Assembly (NCBI RefSeq): GCF_000427095.1
Contig: NC_021487.1
Coordinates: forward strand, 310,001 to 374,000
Source of the DNA: Chthonomonas calidirosea T49
GTDB taxonomy: Bacteria > Armatimonadota > Chthonomonadetes > Chthonomonadales > Chthonomonadaceae
Reading direction: 5' to 3'
DNA length: 64,000 nt
Shown: positions 44,462 to 53,600 of the stretch, piece after piece
How positions within the stretch are numbered: position 1 is the first letter of the stretch
How the letters are laid out: each line of letters opens with the position of its first letter
Translations under genes and position numbers: made by a program
Notes under the pieces: model-generated
Database searches by the model: none
Told to the model about the DNA's origin: nothing
Seen by the model: only the letters and a program-made list of their open reading frames with translations

Positions 44462-46084
44462 ATGAGTGACGAGAACCGCGATAGTCGCGTTTTGCTTGAG
44501 CCAGAGCAGAAAGTAGAGACCCCCTCAACCGTTTCCGATGGATTGGGGGCAGAAGAGGGAGAAGCACCAAAGCGAAAAGCCACGATAAAAGTTGTAGGTT
44601 TAGTGCTCCTGTTCTTTGCCCTCATCATTGGGGGCATCGTAGGCTATTCCTACTGGCGTTATGCCTCGACCCATGTCTCTACCGACGACGCCTATCTCAC
44701 GACGGATGTCGTTCAGATAACGCCGCAAGTAAGCGGTAGTGTCGCAAAGGTTTATGTAACTGATAACCAGCATGTGCAAGCTGGACAATTGCTTGTTATG
44801 TTAGATGATTCGACCTACCGGGCGGCTGTAGAACAGGCGAAGGCAAATTTAAAGGCAGCTATTGCCGCCGCTCAAGGGGCATCTACTGGGGTTGGTCTGA
44901 CCCAACAGACGACTCTGGCCCAGATTACGCAGGCAGAGGCAGGGGTGACCCAAGCACAGACCGGAGTTGAGACGGCCTCTGCAGACGTCAGCCGAGCTGA
45001 GGCTGCTTACGCAGCAGCACAAACGGGGGTGCAGACAGCTCTGCAGACTGCGAAGACCGCACAGGCAGGTGTTGTAGCGGCCGAAGCCGCTTATAGAAAG
45101 GCTTTGCAGGGTGTGCAGGCGGCTAAACAGAGACTCGCCGACGCAGAGGCTACCCTACAATCGGCGAAGGCCAATGTCGTAGCTGCTCAGGCCAAAGCAA
45201 AACAGGCGGCCACGGATGCCAAGCGTTATGATCAACTCTATCAAGAGGATGCCGTGAGTGCCCAGACGAGAGATGCCGCGGATACAGCGGCTATTGCTGC
45301 TCAAGCTGCTCTCGAAAGTGCTCAACAAGCTGTTAGCCAGGCGCAGGCTTTGGTGGGAGAGCAGCAGGCGGCCTTGAATTCTGCCCAACAAGAGGTGACA
45401 ACCGCTCAGGCCAATTTACAGCAGGCTCGTGCACAGTACGCAGCAGCCCTCTATGGCATTAAGGTGGCAAAAGACAGCGCGAAGCAAGCCCAAGCCCAGT
45501 ACTTAGCTGCTCAGAAGGGTGTAAACGCAGCGCGTGCGCGTGTTCAACAGGCTGAAGCTCAACTTCAGCAAGCAGAGACCGCCCCTGCCCAAGTAGCTGT
45601 GCAAAAATCAAACGCTCATACAGCTGCAGCACGTATCGCACAGGCGGCTGCTGCTTTGCATGAGGCGGAAATTCATCTGCAGGATACCCGTATCTATGCG
45701 CCAGTAACCGGCCGAGTCAATGCCAAGACCGTAGAGATCGGTGAGCAGGTTGCCCCCGGTCAGGCTCTTATGGCCGTTGTGCCAGATGATGACATCTGGG
45801 TTGTAGCGAACTTTAAAGAGACTCAAATCACCAATATGAGGCCTGGCCAACCCGCGGAGATCCACGTGGATGCGTTTCCTGGTATAACCTATCACGGACA
45901 TGTGGACTCGTTAGCATCGGGTACGGGAGCGGTGTTTACCTTGCTACCACCCGATAATGCGACAGGGAATTTTACCAAGGTTGTGCAGCGAGTACCTGTA
46001 AAGATCGTATTCGATCCGAAACAACCAGGATTGGACAAGTTGCGTGCAGGACTTTCTGTAGAAGTTAGCGTGAAGGTAAAGTAG
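44462..46084 (+). CDS. HlyD/EmrA-type membrane fusion protein with unusually long coiled-coil hairpin
   Basis: 540 residues, against about 390 for EmrA. A cytoplasmic tail leads to a membrane helix (about 43-63). The biotinyl-lipoyl half-motifs are at about 82-118 and 424-460 ('VNAKTVEIGEQVAPGQALM'), with a beta-barrel to the end. The ~300 residues in between are a very Ala/Gln-rich coiled-coil hairpin. Such proteins link an inner-membrane exporter to the periplasm. It follows a MarR regulator, yet no exporter gene follows; a DHA2 transporter lies at 57674-59302 on the other strand. Confidence 0.93.
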   Translation: MSDENRDSRVLLEPEQKVETPSTVSDGLGAEEGEAPKRKATIKVVGLVLLFFALIIGGIVGYSYWRYASTHVSTDDAYLTTDVVQITPQVSGSVAKVYVTDNQHVQAGQLLVMLDDSTYRAAVEQAKANLKAAIAAAQGASTGVGLTQQTTLAQITQAEAGVTQAQTGVETASADVSRAEAAYAAAQTGVQTALQTAKTAQAGVVAAEAAYRKALQGVQAAKQRLADAEATLQSAKANVVAAQAKAKQAATDAKRYDQLYQEDAVSAQTRDAADTAAIAAQAALESAQQAVSQAQALVGEQQAALNSAQQEVTTAQANLQQARAQYAAALYGIKVAKDSAKQAQAQYLAAQKGVNAARARVQQAEAQLQQAETAPAQVAVQKSNAHTAAARIAQAAAALHEAEIHLQDTRIYAPVTGRVNAKTVEIGEQVAPGQALMAVVPDDDIWVVANFKETQITNMRPGQPAEIHVDAFPGITYHGHVDSLASGTGAVFTLLPPDNATGNFTKVVQRVPVKIVFDPKQPGLDKLRAGLSVEVSVKVK

Positions 46085-46114
46085 GGCTTCTCATTTATTT
46101 ATAGGATCTGCTGG

Positions 46115-46150
46115 GGCGGGTTCGTGCTAAGAACCCGCCTTTGTGCTCTG
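46115..46150 (+). terminator. Intrinsic terminator of the marR-HlyD operon
   Basis: A 9-base-pair stem GGCGGGTTC/GAACCCGCC (46115-46123 with 46131-46139), loop GTGCTAA, then TTTGTGCTCT. It starts 30 bases after the fusion-protein stop. The T-tail is modest. Confidence 0.75.
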
Positions 46151-46236
46151 TGGATGAAACGATAGGAACACTGGAAGTGGTGGCAGGGTATTATGAATCA
46201 GTAAGTATATTGAGGAAAGGAAACAAATTCTTCTTG

Positions 46237-46740
46237 ATGAGAGTCCGCACAGCAATAGGAATGGGGAGTTTATTAGTCGTGCTTGCTGGGTGCCAAAGCG
46301 TTAATACGGCTCCGGCAAACAGTGGTTCAGCATCACGTGGCAATACACCTGATGCGTTTGCTGGAACGAACGTGGCTACGTCTCCTGCCGCTCCTTCTGA
46401 GGAAAAGAAGCCCACGCTATCTCAAGCACTCGCCGAGGCCCCGATGGACGATCCCTCTTTAAAGCCTTTGGCGCAGAAGTATGCGCAGGCAGAGGCTGCT
46501 CTTAAGGCACATCCCAATGACGCGAATGCAAAGAAAGCCTATGTCAATGCAGCCTATAACTACGCGCATACTATCGAGTATGTAAGCGACAAACTTGAGC
46601 CGGTGATCAAGTATCGTGCTGCGCTATTACTCTATCGCAAGGCACTTGCCGTAGACCCAAATAACGCGCCCTGCGAGCGGGAGAAAGACCAGATCGAGGC
46701 CATCTACCGCACTATGCCTGGGGGTGTTCCTCAGGAGTAA
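46237..46740 (+). CDS. Lipoprotein with tetratricopeptide-like helices
   Basis: 167 residues from the ATG at 46237; a TTG at 46234 is equally close to the AGGAAAGG site. The lipoprotein signal ends 'VVLAGC'. After a low-complexity Ser/Ala/Pro linker, helices carry TPR-like spacing: 'KPLAQKYAQAEAALKAHPNDANAKKAYVNA' class residues and 'LLYRKALAVDPNNAPC'. A protein-interaction scaffold is likely. It ends 11 bases before a secreted BsuPI-domain protein, probably co-expressed. Confidence 0.75.
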   Translation: MRVRTAIGMGSLLVVLAGCQSVNTAPANSGSASRGNTPDAFAGTNVATSPAAPSEEKKPTLSQALAEAPMDDPSLKPLAQKYAQAEAALKAHPNDANAKKAYVNAAYNYAHTIEYVSDKLEPVIKYRAALLLYRKALAVDPNNAPCEREKDQIEAIYRTMPGGVPQE

Positions 46741-46751
46741 GGAGGCCGAGC

Positions 46752-47270
46752 ATGAGGTTTTGGCAAAAAATATTTGGCATAAGCCTCTTTGTTCTTTTTG
46801 GGTTTGTTGGGAGCTGTACTCTTGGATTCGCTCAGGGAGACGGAAATGAGACGCCGATGCCTATGCCCTCAAACCCTTTGAAGCTAACATTGAAACTCGA
46901 CAAACAGACCTATAGTCCCGATGAACCGATCGTGGTACAGTTTCGGGTAACCAACGTCTCTAAAACCTCACAGCGGCTGGCTTTTGCCACAACTCAGCAT
47001 TACGATTTTGAGATTCATGCTGGAGATGTAAAAGGTCCTGTGATCTGGCGATGGTCGAAGGGAAGGTTGTTTGGGCAGGTGGTTCTACAGCAAACACTTG
47101 CGCCTGGACAGGAGATCCTCTACAAAGAGACGATCTATCCTCAAGATGCGAAACATCCGGAGGGCATTCCGCCTCTCAAACCAGGAAAATACACACTGTT
47201 GGCCATTCTGACAACGATGCCGCGCACGGCGCGCCCATCGGTTTCTTGCACGTTTGAGGTGAAAAAATAG
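46752..47270 (+). CDS. Secreted BsuPI-domain protein
   Basis: 172 residues. A signal peptide covers about 1-27 ('FGISLFVLFGFVGSCTLGFAQG'). The mature part is an Ig-like beta domain of the BsuPI type (intracellular proteinase inhibitor family): 'LKLDKQTYSPDEPIVVQFRVTN', then 'LAPGQEILYKETI' and 'LKPGKYTLLAIL'. In most bacteria such domains have unknown roles. A GGAGG site precedes the ATG. It converges with the glycosyltransferase gene, four bases apart. Confidence 0.82.
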   Translation: MRFWQKIFGISLFVLFGFVGSCTLGFAQGDGNETPMPMPSNPLKLTLKLDKQTYSPDEPIVVQFRVTNVSKTSQRLAFATTQHYDFEIHAGDVKGPVIWRWSKGRLFGQVVLQQTLAPGQEILYKETIYPQDAKHPEGIPPLKPGKYTLLAILTTMPRTARPSVSCTFEVKK

Positions 47271-47274
47271 TAGG

Positions 47275-48828
47275 CTATCCGCCCCGCGCCCAGCGGAGAC
47301 CGGTGTAGAGGCGATATCCATAGCATTTTGCAAGATAGATCGTCGCAATAGGGTGCCTATAGAGTGGGCGTCGGTAGAGATGGACGGGCGGTAACCACTG
47401 AACCCGTGCAAAAACCTTATGCAGATCGGCATCGTTCGCTTTGCCCGCATTGATGAAGATCGAGTTTTCACCGATATGTCGTTTCAGTTGTTGGACGTAG
47501 GCCGCATACATATCGAGCCGATAGTGGAGGAAGAGATCGTAAGTGGGCGGATGGTCGGGCAAATAGAAGGCCATGAGGGCGATATATTGATAGCCATTGC
47601 CTGAAATGAAAACCTTATGCCCCTGCATCTCCATCTCCGAGCGAATTTGCTGTACTTTTTTGGCAAGCGTGCGCCATCCAAAAGCTGTATTTGTAATGTC
47701 GGACTTAGGTGGAATGTGGATGCCAACGGCCAGGCGCAGTCGAGGAAAGAAAAGAAGCAGCGTGAGAAATGCCGTGGAGATAGCAGCAAGGCTAAACCAA
47801 AAGATATTGGTGAACGGTTTGCGCTGCTTTTCAACGGAGAGGTAACGGCCGACCCAAAGAAGACAAAGAGAGGGATAGGCAAAAGGAACCCAGTTAGCCT
47901 GCACTTTGGTTTTGAAGGCCAGAAGGCAAAACAGGAGCAAGGAAGGCAGACCCATGAAGGCCAGAAATCGGTGTGGTAACGGCGCCTTTGTACACAAAGC
48001 AGAGAGGCTCGCACCGAAGCTACCCAAAAAAATAACTGGTCCTATAAACAGGGCTTGAGAGGCTAGAAAATCCCCAAAACGATGCAGTGGATTTCCTCCA
48101 TGATGGTGGACTAAGAAAAAGAGATGCAAGAAGGTCCACCAATGATGCTGCGCGTTCCACCATAGGACGCCGCTATACATGACCAACATAATACCAAGGG
48201 CAGCGTAAGGTTCCCAGCGCCTTAACCAGAAACGCTGGGGCGGTGTAAGGAGAAGGTAGAGCAGAAGGCTTCCGGGCAGAAGAAGCAGGGTGTGTTTGCT
48301 TAGCAGTCCAAACCCGCAGAAGATGCCTGCGATGAGCCATGCTCGACGTTGTTGAGCGGAATAGGGGCTGTAGACAAAGAGGGCTTTTGCTATCTGAAGA
48401 AGGGTAAGTGTCCAGAAAAAAACAAGAGGAGGGTCGTAGGTGGCAATTTGACTGCCGACCGCAACTAGGGGAGATAGGGCTAATAAGACGAGGGTGAGGA
48501 AACCGACTTGTGGCGAGAAGAAAAGAAGGGCGAGCTGATAAACGCAGAGAAGCGTCCCAGCCGTTAGCAGGCAAACGCCAATACGAACGCCAAATTCATT
48601 TGTACCAAAGATCGCCGTGGTAAGGCGAATAAGATAGGCGATGAAGGGGCCCTGATCGTAGTAACCAAGTGCCAAATGTCGTGACCAATCCCAGTAGTAA
48701 GCCTCGTCGGGAACGAGATCAATGGCTTTAAGGAGGGGGAGGCGTAGCAGGGTGGTAATAAGCAGAAAGAGAAGCGCAGCAAGATGAATTTTTTTTGTTT
48801 GTAGTGGGCGATAGGAGGGGGTTTGCAT
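47275..48828 (-). CDS. GT39-type membrane glycosyltransferase (ArnT/PMT-like)
   Basis: 517 residues from the ATG at 48828; a TTG at 48834 would overlap the previous stop. Around ten membrane segments are visible. The first loop carries the family's 'PDEAYYWDWSRHLALGYYDQGP', the catalytic Asp/Glu region of lipid-phosphate-sugar-dependent transferases such as ArnT. The C-terminal soluble part (about 380-517) is short. It transfers sugar from polyprenyl phosphate to a protein or lipid on the outer face; the acceptor is unknown. It starts two bases after the previous gene stops. Confidence 0.9.
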   Translation of the reverse strand: MQTPSYRPLQTKKIHLAALLFLLITTLLRLPLLKAIDLVPDEAYYWDWSRHLALGYYDQGPFIAYLIRLTTAIFGTNEFGVRIGVCLLTAGTLLCVYQLALLFFSPQVGFLTLVLLALSPLVAVGSQIATYDPPLVFFWTLTLLQIAKALFVYSPYSAQQRRAWLIAGIFCGFGLLSKHTLLLLPGSLLLYLLLTPPQRFWLRRWEPYAALGIMLVMYSGVLWWNAQHHWWTFLHLFFLVHHHGGNPLHRFGDFLASQALFIGPVIFLGSFGASLSALCTKAPLPHRFLAFMGLPSLLLFCLLAFKTKVQANWVPFAYPSLCLLWVGRYLSVEKQRKPFTNIFWFSLAAISTAFLTLLLFFPRLRLAVGIHIPPKSDITNTAFGWRTLAKKVQQIRSEMEMQGHKVFISGNGYQYIALMAFYLPDHPPTYDLFLHYRLDMYAAYVQQLKRHIGENSIFINAGKANDADLHKVFARVQWLPPVHLYRRPLYRHPIATIYLAKCYGYRLYTGLRWARGG

Positions 48829-48830
48829 TC

Positions 48831-49655
48831 TCAATTACCTGTAGCGAACAGTTCGTCGCTAAGCGGCTCGTCCACGCGAATTTTCTCAAGTTCCGTATCG
48901 GCTGCGATGTTGCCTTCAGCGTCGCGAACTTGAATGTGTGTAGGTATCCAGAGAGAAGGGGCCACTTGGCGCGGCATAAGATAGCAAAACGCTGCCTTTA
49001 GCTTGCCATCTGCCGAGTACCATTCTCGTTTGACGACAAAGTGTTTTTCCGGATCGAGCCAAATACGGTAGAAGGTACTATTGGGATGATGGATATAGTG
49101 CAATTCGAAGACAAGGAGCTGATGACCCTGCTTGTCATCTGTCTGAACAAAATGCGCTTGCATAAAATCTAATGTCTCGGAAGTGATCAATCCTACATAT
49201 TCAAGAAGCGACTGACGCTGAACGGGGTGATCTGTTAGGTCCTCCTTTTTTCTTAGATGCAGTTTAGGCACGGCGTAGAAGCGGTAGGGGCCGTTATAGA
49301 TCAGTACCGCATCTCCAAAGGCTGTGGATTGTCCGTCGAGTCGCAGCTTATCAGGCGCTTTGTAGAGTAAGAGCAGTTTATGAATAGCATAGTTGCGTGC
49401 AAAATCAGGGCCGATATGTGCTAACACCTCAGAATTGCTAGAGGTGATATGCAGGATCGCTTCGAGAGATTTAAGATCGGTAAGTTGGGAGACGAGGTCA
49501 GGGTCGTTAGGTGCTTTGCGAGTTATGATATGCTGTGCGCGCAGGGAAGAGCCAACAAAGCATAGGAACAGAATAAAGCACAGGAACGGCCATGGGGAGA
49601 CATCTCCTTTCCGAGACTGCAGAGTGGCCCTCCTAGAGCCTGCTGAGATATGCAA
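48831..49655 (-). CDS. Secreted LolA/MucB-like lipoprotein-sorting-type protein
   Basis: 274 residues, TTG start with GGAG nine bases upstream; no other Met lies near the N-terminus. A hydrophobic signal ('FLCFILFLCFVGSSLRA') precedes a half-barrel beta fold. Features shared with LolA-like proteins are 'LLLLYKAPDKLRLDG', 'NGPYRFYAVPK', 'RIWLDPEKHFVVKREWYSADGKLKAAF' class strands and 'IPTHIQVRDAEGN'. It could bind acyl chains or cell-envelope lipids. It is immediately upstream of the GT39 gene, so the pair may share an envelope lipid-sugar function. Confidence 0.7.
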   Translation of the reverse strand: MHISAGSRRATLQSRKGDVSPWPFLCFILFLCFVGSSLRAQHIITRKAPNDPDLVSQLTDLKSLEAILHITSSNSEVLAHIGPDFARNYAIHKLLLLYKAPDKLRLDGQSTAFGDAVLIYNGPYRFYAVPKLHLRKKEDLTDHPVQRQSLLEYVGLITSETLDFMQAHFVQTDDKQGHQLLVFELHYIHHPNSTFYRIWLDPEKHFVVKREWYSADGKLKAAFCYLMPRQVAPSLWIPTHIQVRDAEGNIAADTELEKIRVDEPLSDELFATGN

Positions 49656-49823
49656 CTGTCCTATCTCCTGAATATAGAATCGTGTCTATTTAACGTATAA
49701 TTACAGGCACAAGGATTTTCAGTAGACAGCCTGTTCATCGTTAGTATAGCCTTTAGAGAGGCGGAATGTCAAAACAGTATTCGGAGGACTGGGGTGCGTC
49801 GTAATAATAAAGAAAGGGTGAGA

Positions 49824-50669
49824 ATGAAGCAGACATCAAATTGGCGATATTGTTGGTGGTTATTCATCTCTCTATTTATTCTTGTAGCCTATGGGGCAGC
49901 CTATGGGGAGGATATGCGCCATGTTGCTACGAGCGGCCTGTTCGCTCATGGGGTGGACCCCTGGCTCTTGCCCTCTAAACCGCATACTTTATGGGAAGGC
50001 AACCATCTCATCGCTATTGTGCGAGGAAATCCACAAAGAAAAGAGATCGCACTAACCTTTGATGACGGTCCTCATCCACTGTTCACACTACGCCTCTTGG
50101 CGTTGCTCAAGATGCTTCATGTGCGCGCCACTTTTTTTGTGGTTGGATGGAAGGTCGATCAGGCACCATGGGTGCTACAGAGAATGCTTGAGGATGGGAA
50201 CGAGATCGGCGACCACACCTATCATCACTTCGATCTGAAGTCAGGGCCGCCAGAGTTGACAGCAGCTGAGATCGAGATGTGTAACGATGCCATCTATCGG
50301 GCTTGTGGCTATACGCCGCTCTTTTTTAGGCCCTCTGGAGGGCAGTTCGATCCTGCTGTGATCCATGAAGCGGCGGCGCACCACATGATCACGGTGTTGT
50401 GGACAGACGACCCGGCCGACTATGAGAGTCCCCCTGCCGATGTCATCGAAGACAGGCTGCTTCATCATGTAAGTCCTGGAGCTATCATCCTATTGCATGA
50501 TGGTATTGAGCAGACCTATGAGATGCTCCCTGATTTTATCGAGCGTATGCGCCGTGCGGGCTATACATTTGTTACCCTTCGTGAAATGATTGAACATTTG
50601 GATAACACTCCCCATGCCGAGAGAGTTCAACTTGCCTCCTTCCGAAGATTCAACACCAGAACCAAATAG
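49824..50669 (+). CDS. Polysaccharide deacetylase (NodB/CE4), exported
   Basis: 281 residues from the ATG at 49824 with AAAGGGTGAG upstream; a GTG at 49794 is possible but has no such site. The signal or anchor is at about 8-28. All canonical CE4 motifs are intact: 'LTFDDGPHP' (Asp80, Asp81), 'GDHTYHH' (H131, H135), 'FFRPSGGQFDP' and the late 'IILLHDG'. It would deacetylate GlcNAc residues in peptidoglycan or an exopolysaccharide. Its 3' end overlaps the next gene's start, so the two are likely co-translated. Confidence 0.93.
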   Translation: MKQTSNWRYCWWLFISLFILVAYGAAYGEDMRHVATSGLFAHGVDPWLLPSKPHTLWEGNHLIAIVRGNPQRKEIALTFDDGPHPLFTLRLLALLKMLHVRATFFVVGWKVDQAPWVLQRMLEDGNEIGDHTYHHFDLKSGPPELTAAEIEMCNDAIYRACGYTPLFFRPSGGQFDPAVIHEAAAHHMITVLWTDDPADYESPPADVIEDRLLHHVSPGAIILLHDGIEQTYEMLPDFIERMRRAGYTFVTLREMIEHLDNTPHAERVQLASFRRFNTRTK

Positions 50670-53600
50670 ACCGGAACTCGATACCGTTAATTGGGATGAG
50701 CCAAGGCAGCAACCCGTCTTCTATGATGCGGGACAGCGGCGTTGGCGAGTGGTGCGTCGCGTGCTGTTTCTGACATTCGGAGCAGTTTTTGCAGGTTTTG
50801 TTGTACTGGTAGTAAGCCTGTTTGCTAGGCCTTTAGTACCTTATACAGCTTTACCTAAGTTAGCACCCGTGCGCGATGTGGGAAATTTAGATCCTATTGC
50901 CACAGAGCATGCTGTCTTTAAACGACACGAGCTCGACGTGAAGTTGCAGCGAGACAAGCAAGCTTTACTGGCCATCCAGAAGGAACGGCGCATGTTGCGG
51001 TTGAGGCGTCATGAACGAGCTCAAGCCTATCTTCGTCTGTTGGCAGCGCAGGCACCGAGGATGTTAGACCGAGGTGGGCCTGTGGTCGCCGGTTTTTATG
51101 TGGATTGGGAGCATACTTCGATTGTCTCTGCTGAGCAGCACATAGATAATTTAACTCATCTCATTCCAGAATGGTTGCATCTGAAGCCCTCCGGCTTCGA
51201 TTATGCGGATCCATCACAGGTTCCTTTTGTAGATGCGCGACCGAAATCGGATGGAGCCTTAATTCAGCTGGCGCGTGCACACCATGTAGCGATTCTTCCT
51301 CTCATTAACAATTATACGAGTAGGCCTGGACAAGAGCTAGGCGATGGGCAATGGGACACCAATGCCGTGGATGCATTGGTGACCGATGCGGACGCGCGGG
51401 CGAATTTTATCTCTCAATTGCGCCTTTGGCTGCTCGACCATCACATGCAAGGGATAAATATTGACTTTGAGCAAATAGATGTTGATGATCGAGAGGCGCT
51501 TGTCGAGTTCATGCGCGAGCTGTATCGTGCTCTACATCCTTATGGTCTCTTGGTTACACAGGAGGTAGAGCTAGAGAATCAAGCTTATGATATTCCAGCA
51601 CTTGCGCGATGGTGCGATTGGATTGTGCCGATGTTCTATGACGAACATGCTGGAGGCACTTCTCCGGGGCCGATTGCCGGGATAGATTGGACACGGCATG
51701 ATCTAAAGCTGTTGTTAGAGAAGGTCCCGCCGCAAAAGGTTGTGATGGGCATTGGGAACTATGCCTACAATTGGGTGGACGAGCCAGGGCAGACCGATGC
51801 GGTGTCGTTAAGTTATCAAGAGGCTGTCGAGACCGCGCGTGAAAGCCAGCCTGATGCTGTGGTACATCTCGATCCAAAGAGCTTAAACCCTGTATTTTCC
51901 TACTGGGAAGATGCTGTGGATGCCTCTGGCAATCGGTTTGCTCAGAAGCACGTGGTTTGGATGCTTGATGCGGTTAGCGCCTATGACCAACTCGTTATTG
52001 GACGAAAATACCATGTGCGCGGGGGCGCGCTATGGGTTTTAGGCGACGAAGACCCAACTATCTGGAGTTTCTATCACAAGGCGTTATGGCATGGCAATTG
52101 GGAACAGATCCTTGCAAAGGGTGCCCTAGACCGAATCGTTTTTGCCGGTGCAGGCTTAGTGGATTTTGATGGTGAGGGGGCTTTACTACAACCAAAGGCA
52201 GAACCGCATGTTGGTGAGAGGACAGTAACTCTGGATACACAAACGGGGCTAGCGGTAGCGGAGGCCTATCGCAAGGATGCGCAAGGGCACTTTCTTTTTC
52301 CTACATCGTATCTTATCCGGCGCTATGGAGGGGCCGACAATTTGCGACACAAAGAGGTGCTTCTCACTTTCGACGACGGTCCCGATCCCGAATGGACTCC
52401 CAAGATCTTAGATATTCTGAAGCGGTACCGGGTACCAGCGGTCTTTTTTGTTTGTGGTCGGAATGCGGAAGCATTTCCCTATCTCATAAAGCGAGAGTGG
52501 GAAGAGGGGCATTTAATAGGCAACCATACCTGGGATCATCCCGAACTTGACGAATTGCCTGCGGCGCAACAAATTGTGGAGTTAAACGCAACACAGCGTG
52601 TGATACAGGCGATCACGGGGCACTCTACAGTCCTTTTTCGACCTCCTTATGGAGGAGACGTTGAACCTACCACGGGAAGTGAAATACGCCCTCTGGTGCT
52701 GGCGGGAAAGCTTAACTATATCACGGTGGGAGAGATGGATGACCCGCAGGACTGGCGTTTATATGATCTAAAGCCGGGTACGGGCACTCCTGATCCCTCC
52801 CGGCCGCGCTCCGTTGAGTCCATAGTCAACGATGTTCTGAACCAGATCGGTTCAGGAAGTGTTGTGTTGCTTCACGATGCTGGAGGGGATAGAAGTCGAA
52901 CGGTGGCAGCTTTGCCTCAAATTATCACCCGTCTGCGAGCACGTGGTTACCGATTTGTCGATCTTCCCCATCTTGTTTCTATTCCCCGAACACGACTTAT
53001 GCCACCGGTTACAGGAAAAGATGTTGTCCTAGCTGGAACCGATCACTATGTCTTTTTGTTCTCTTACATCTTTCAACGCGTGCTCACCACACTGTTTCTG
53101 CTCTCCATCGTACTTGGAATAAGTCGCGTTCTGATTCTCATGCTTTTAGCTATTCCGCAGTACTTCAAAGAGAAAAGGCGGGTATTTCCTACGAGGTATC
53201 AGCCTACGGTCTCTGTGGTGATCGCTGCTTACAACGAGGAGAAAGTGATTTGCAAGACGGTGGAGGCATTGTTAGCTAGCGACTACCCAAATCTCGAGAT
53301 CGTGGTCGTAGATGATGGTAGTAAAGATAAAACGGCAGCACTTGTACAAGAGCGTTTTGCCGGTGTGCCGAATGTGAAACTGATCCGTAAGCCGAATGGA
53401 GGCAAAGCTTCCGCCTTAAATCGGGGAATTCGAGAGGCATGTGGAGAGATTATCGTTTCGCTTGACGCGGATACATTGTTCGCGCCTGACACGATTTGGA
53501 GATTGGTTCGCCATTTTGCCGACCCACAGGTAGGAGCCGTTTCAGGAAACGTTCGGGTTGGCAACGCGCGAAATCTCATCACGAAGTGGCAATCCTTAGA

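Noticed and set aside
44462-46084. Repeat array or CRISPR-like structure in the coiled-coil coding region
   Set aside because: The periodicity is from Ala/Gln-rich heptads at protein level; DNA units are not conserved and there are no uniform spacers.
50590-50613. Earlier TTG start for the GH18-CE4-GT2 gene
   Set aside because: It adds eight residues inside the previous coding region without a better ribosome site; the ATG at 50614 was preferred, though not certain.
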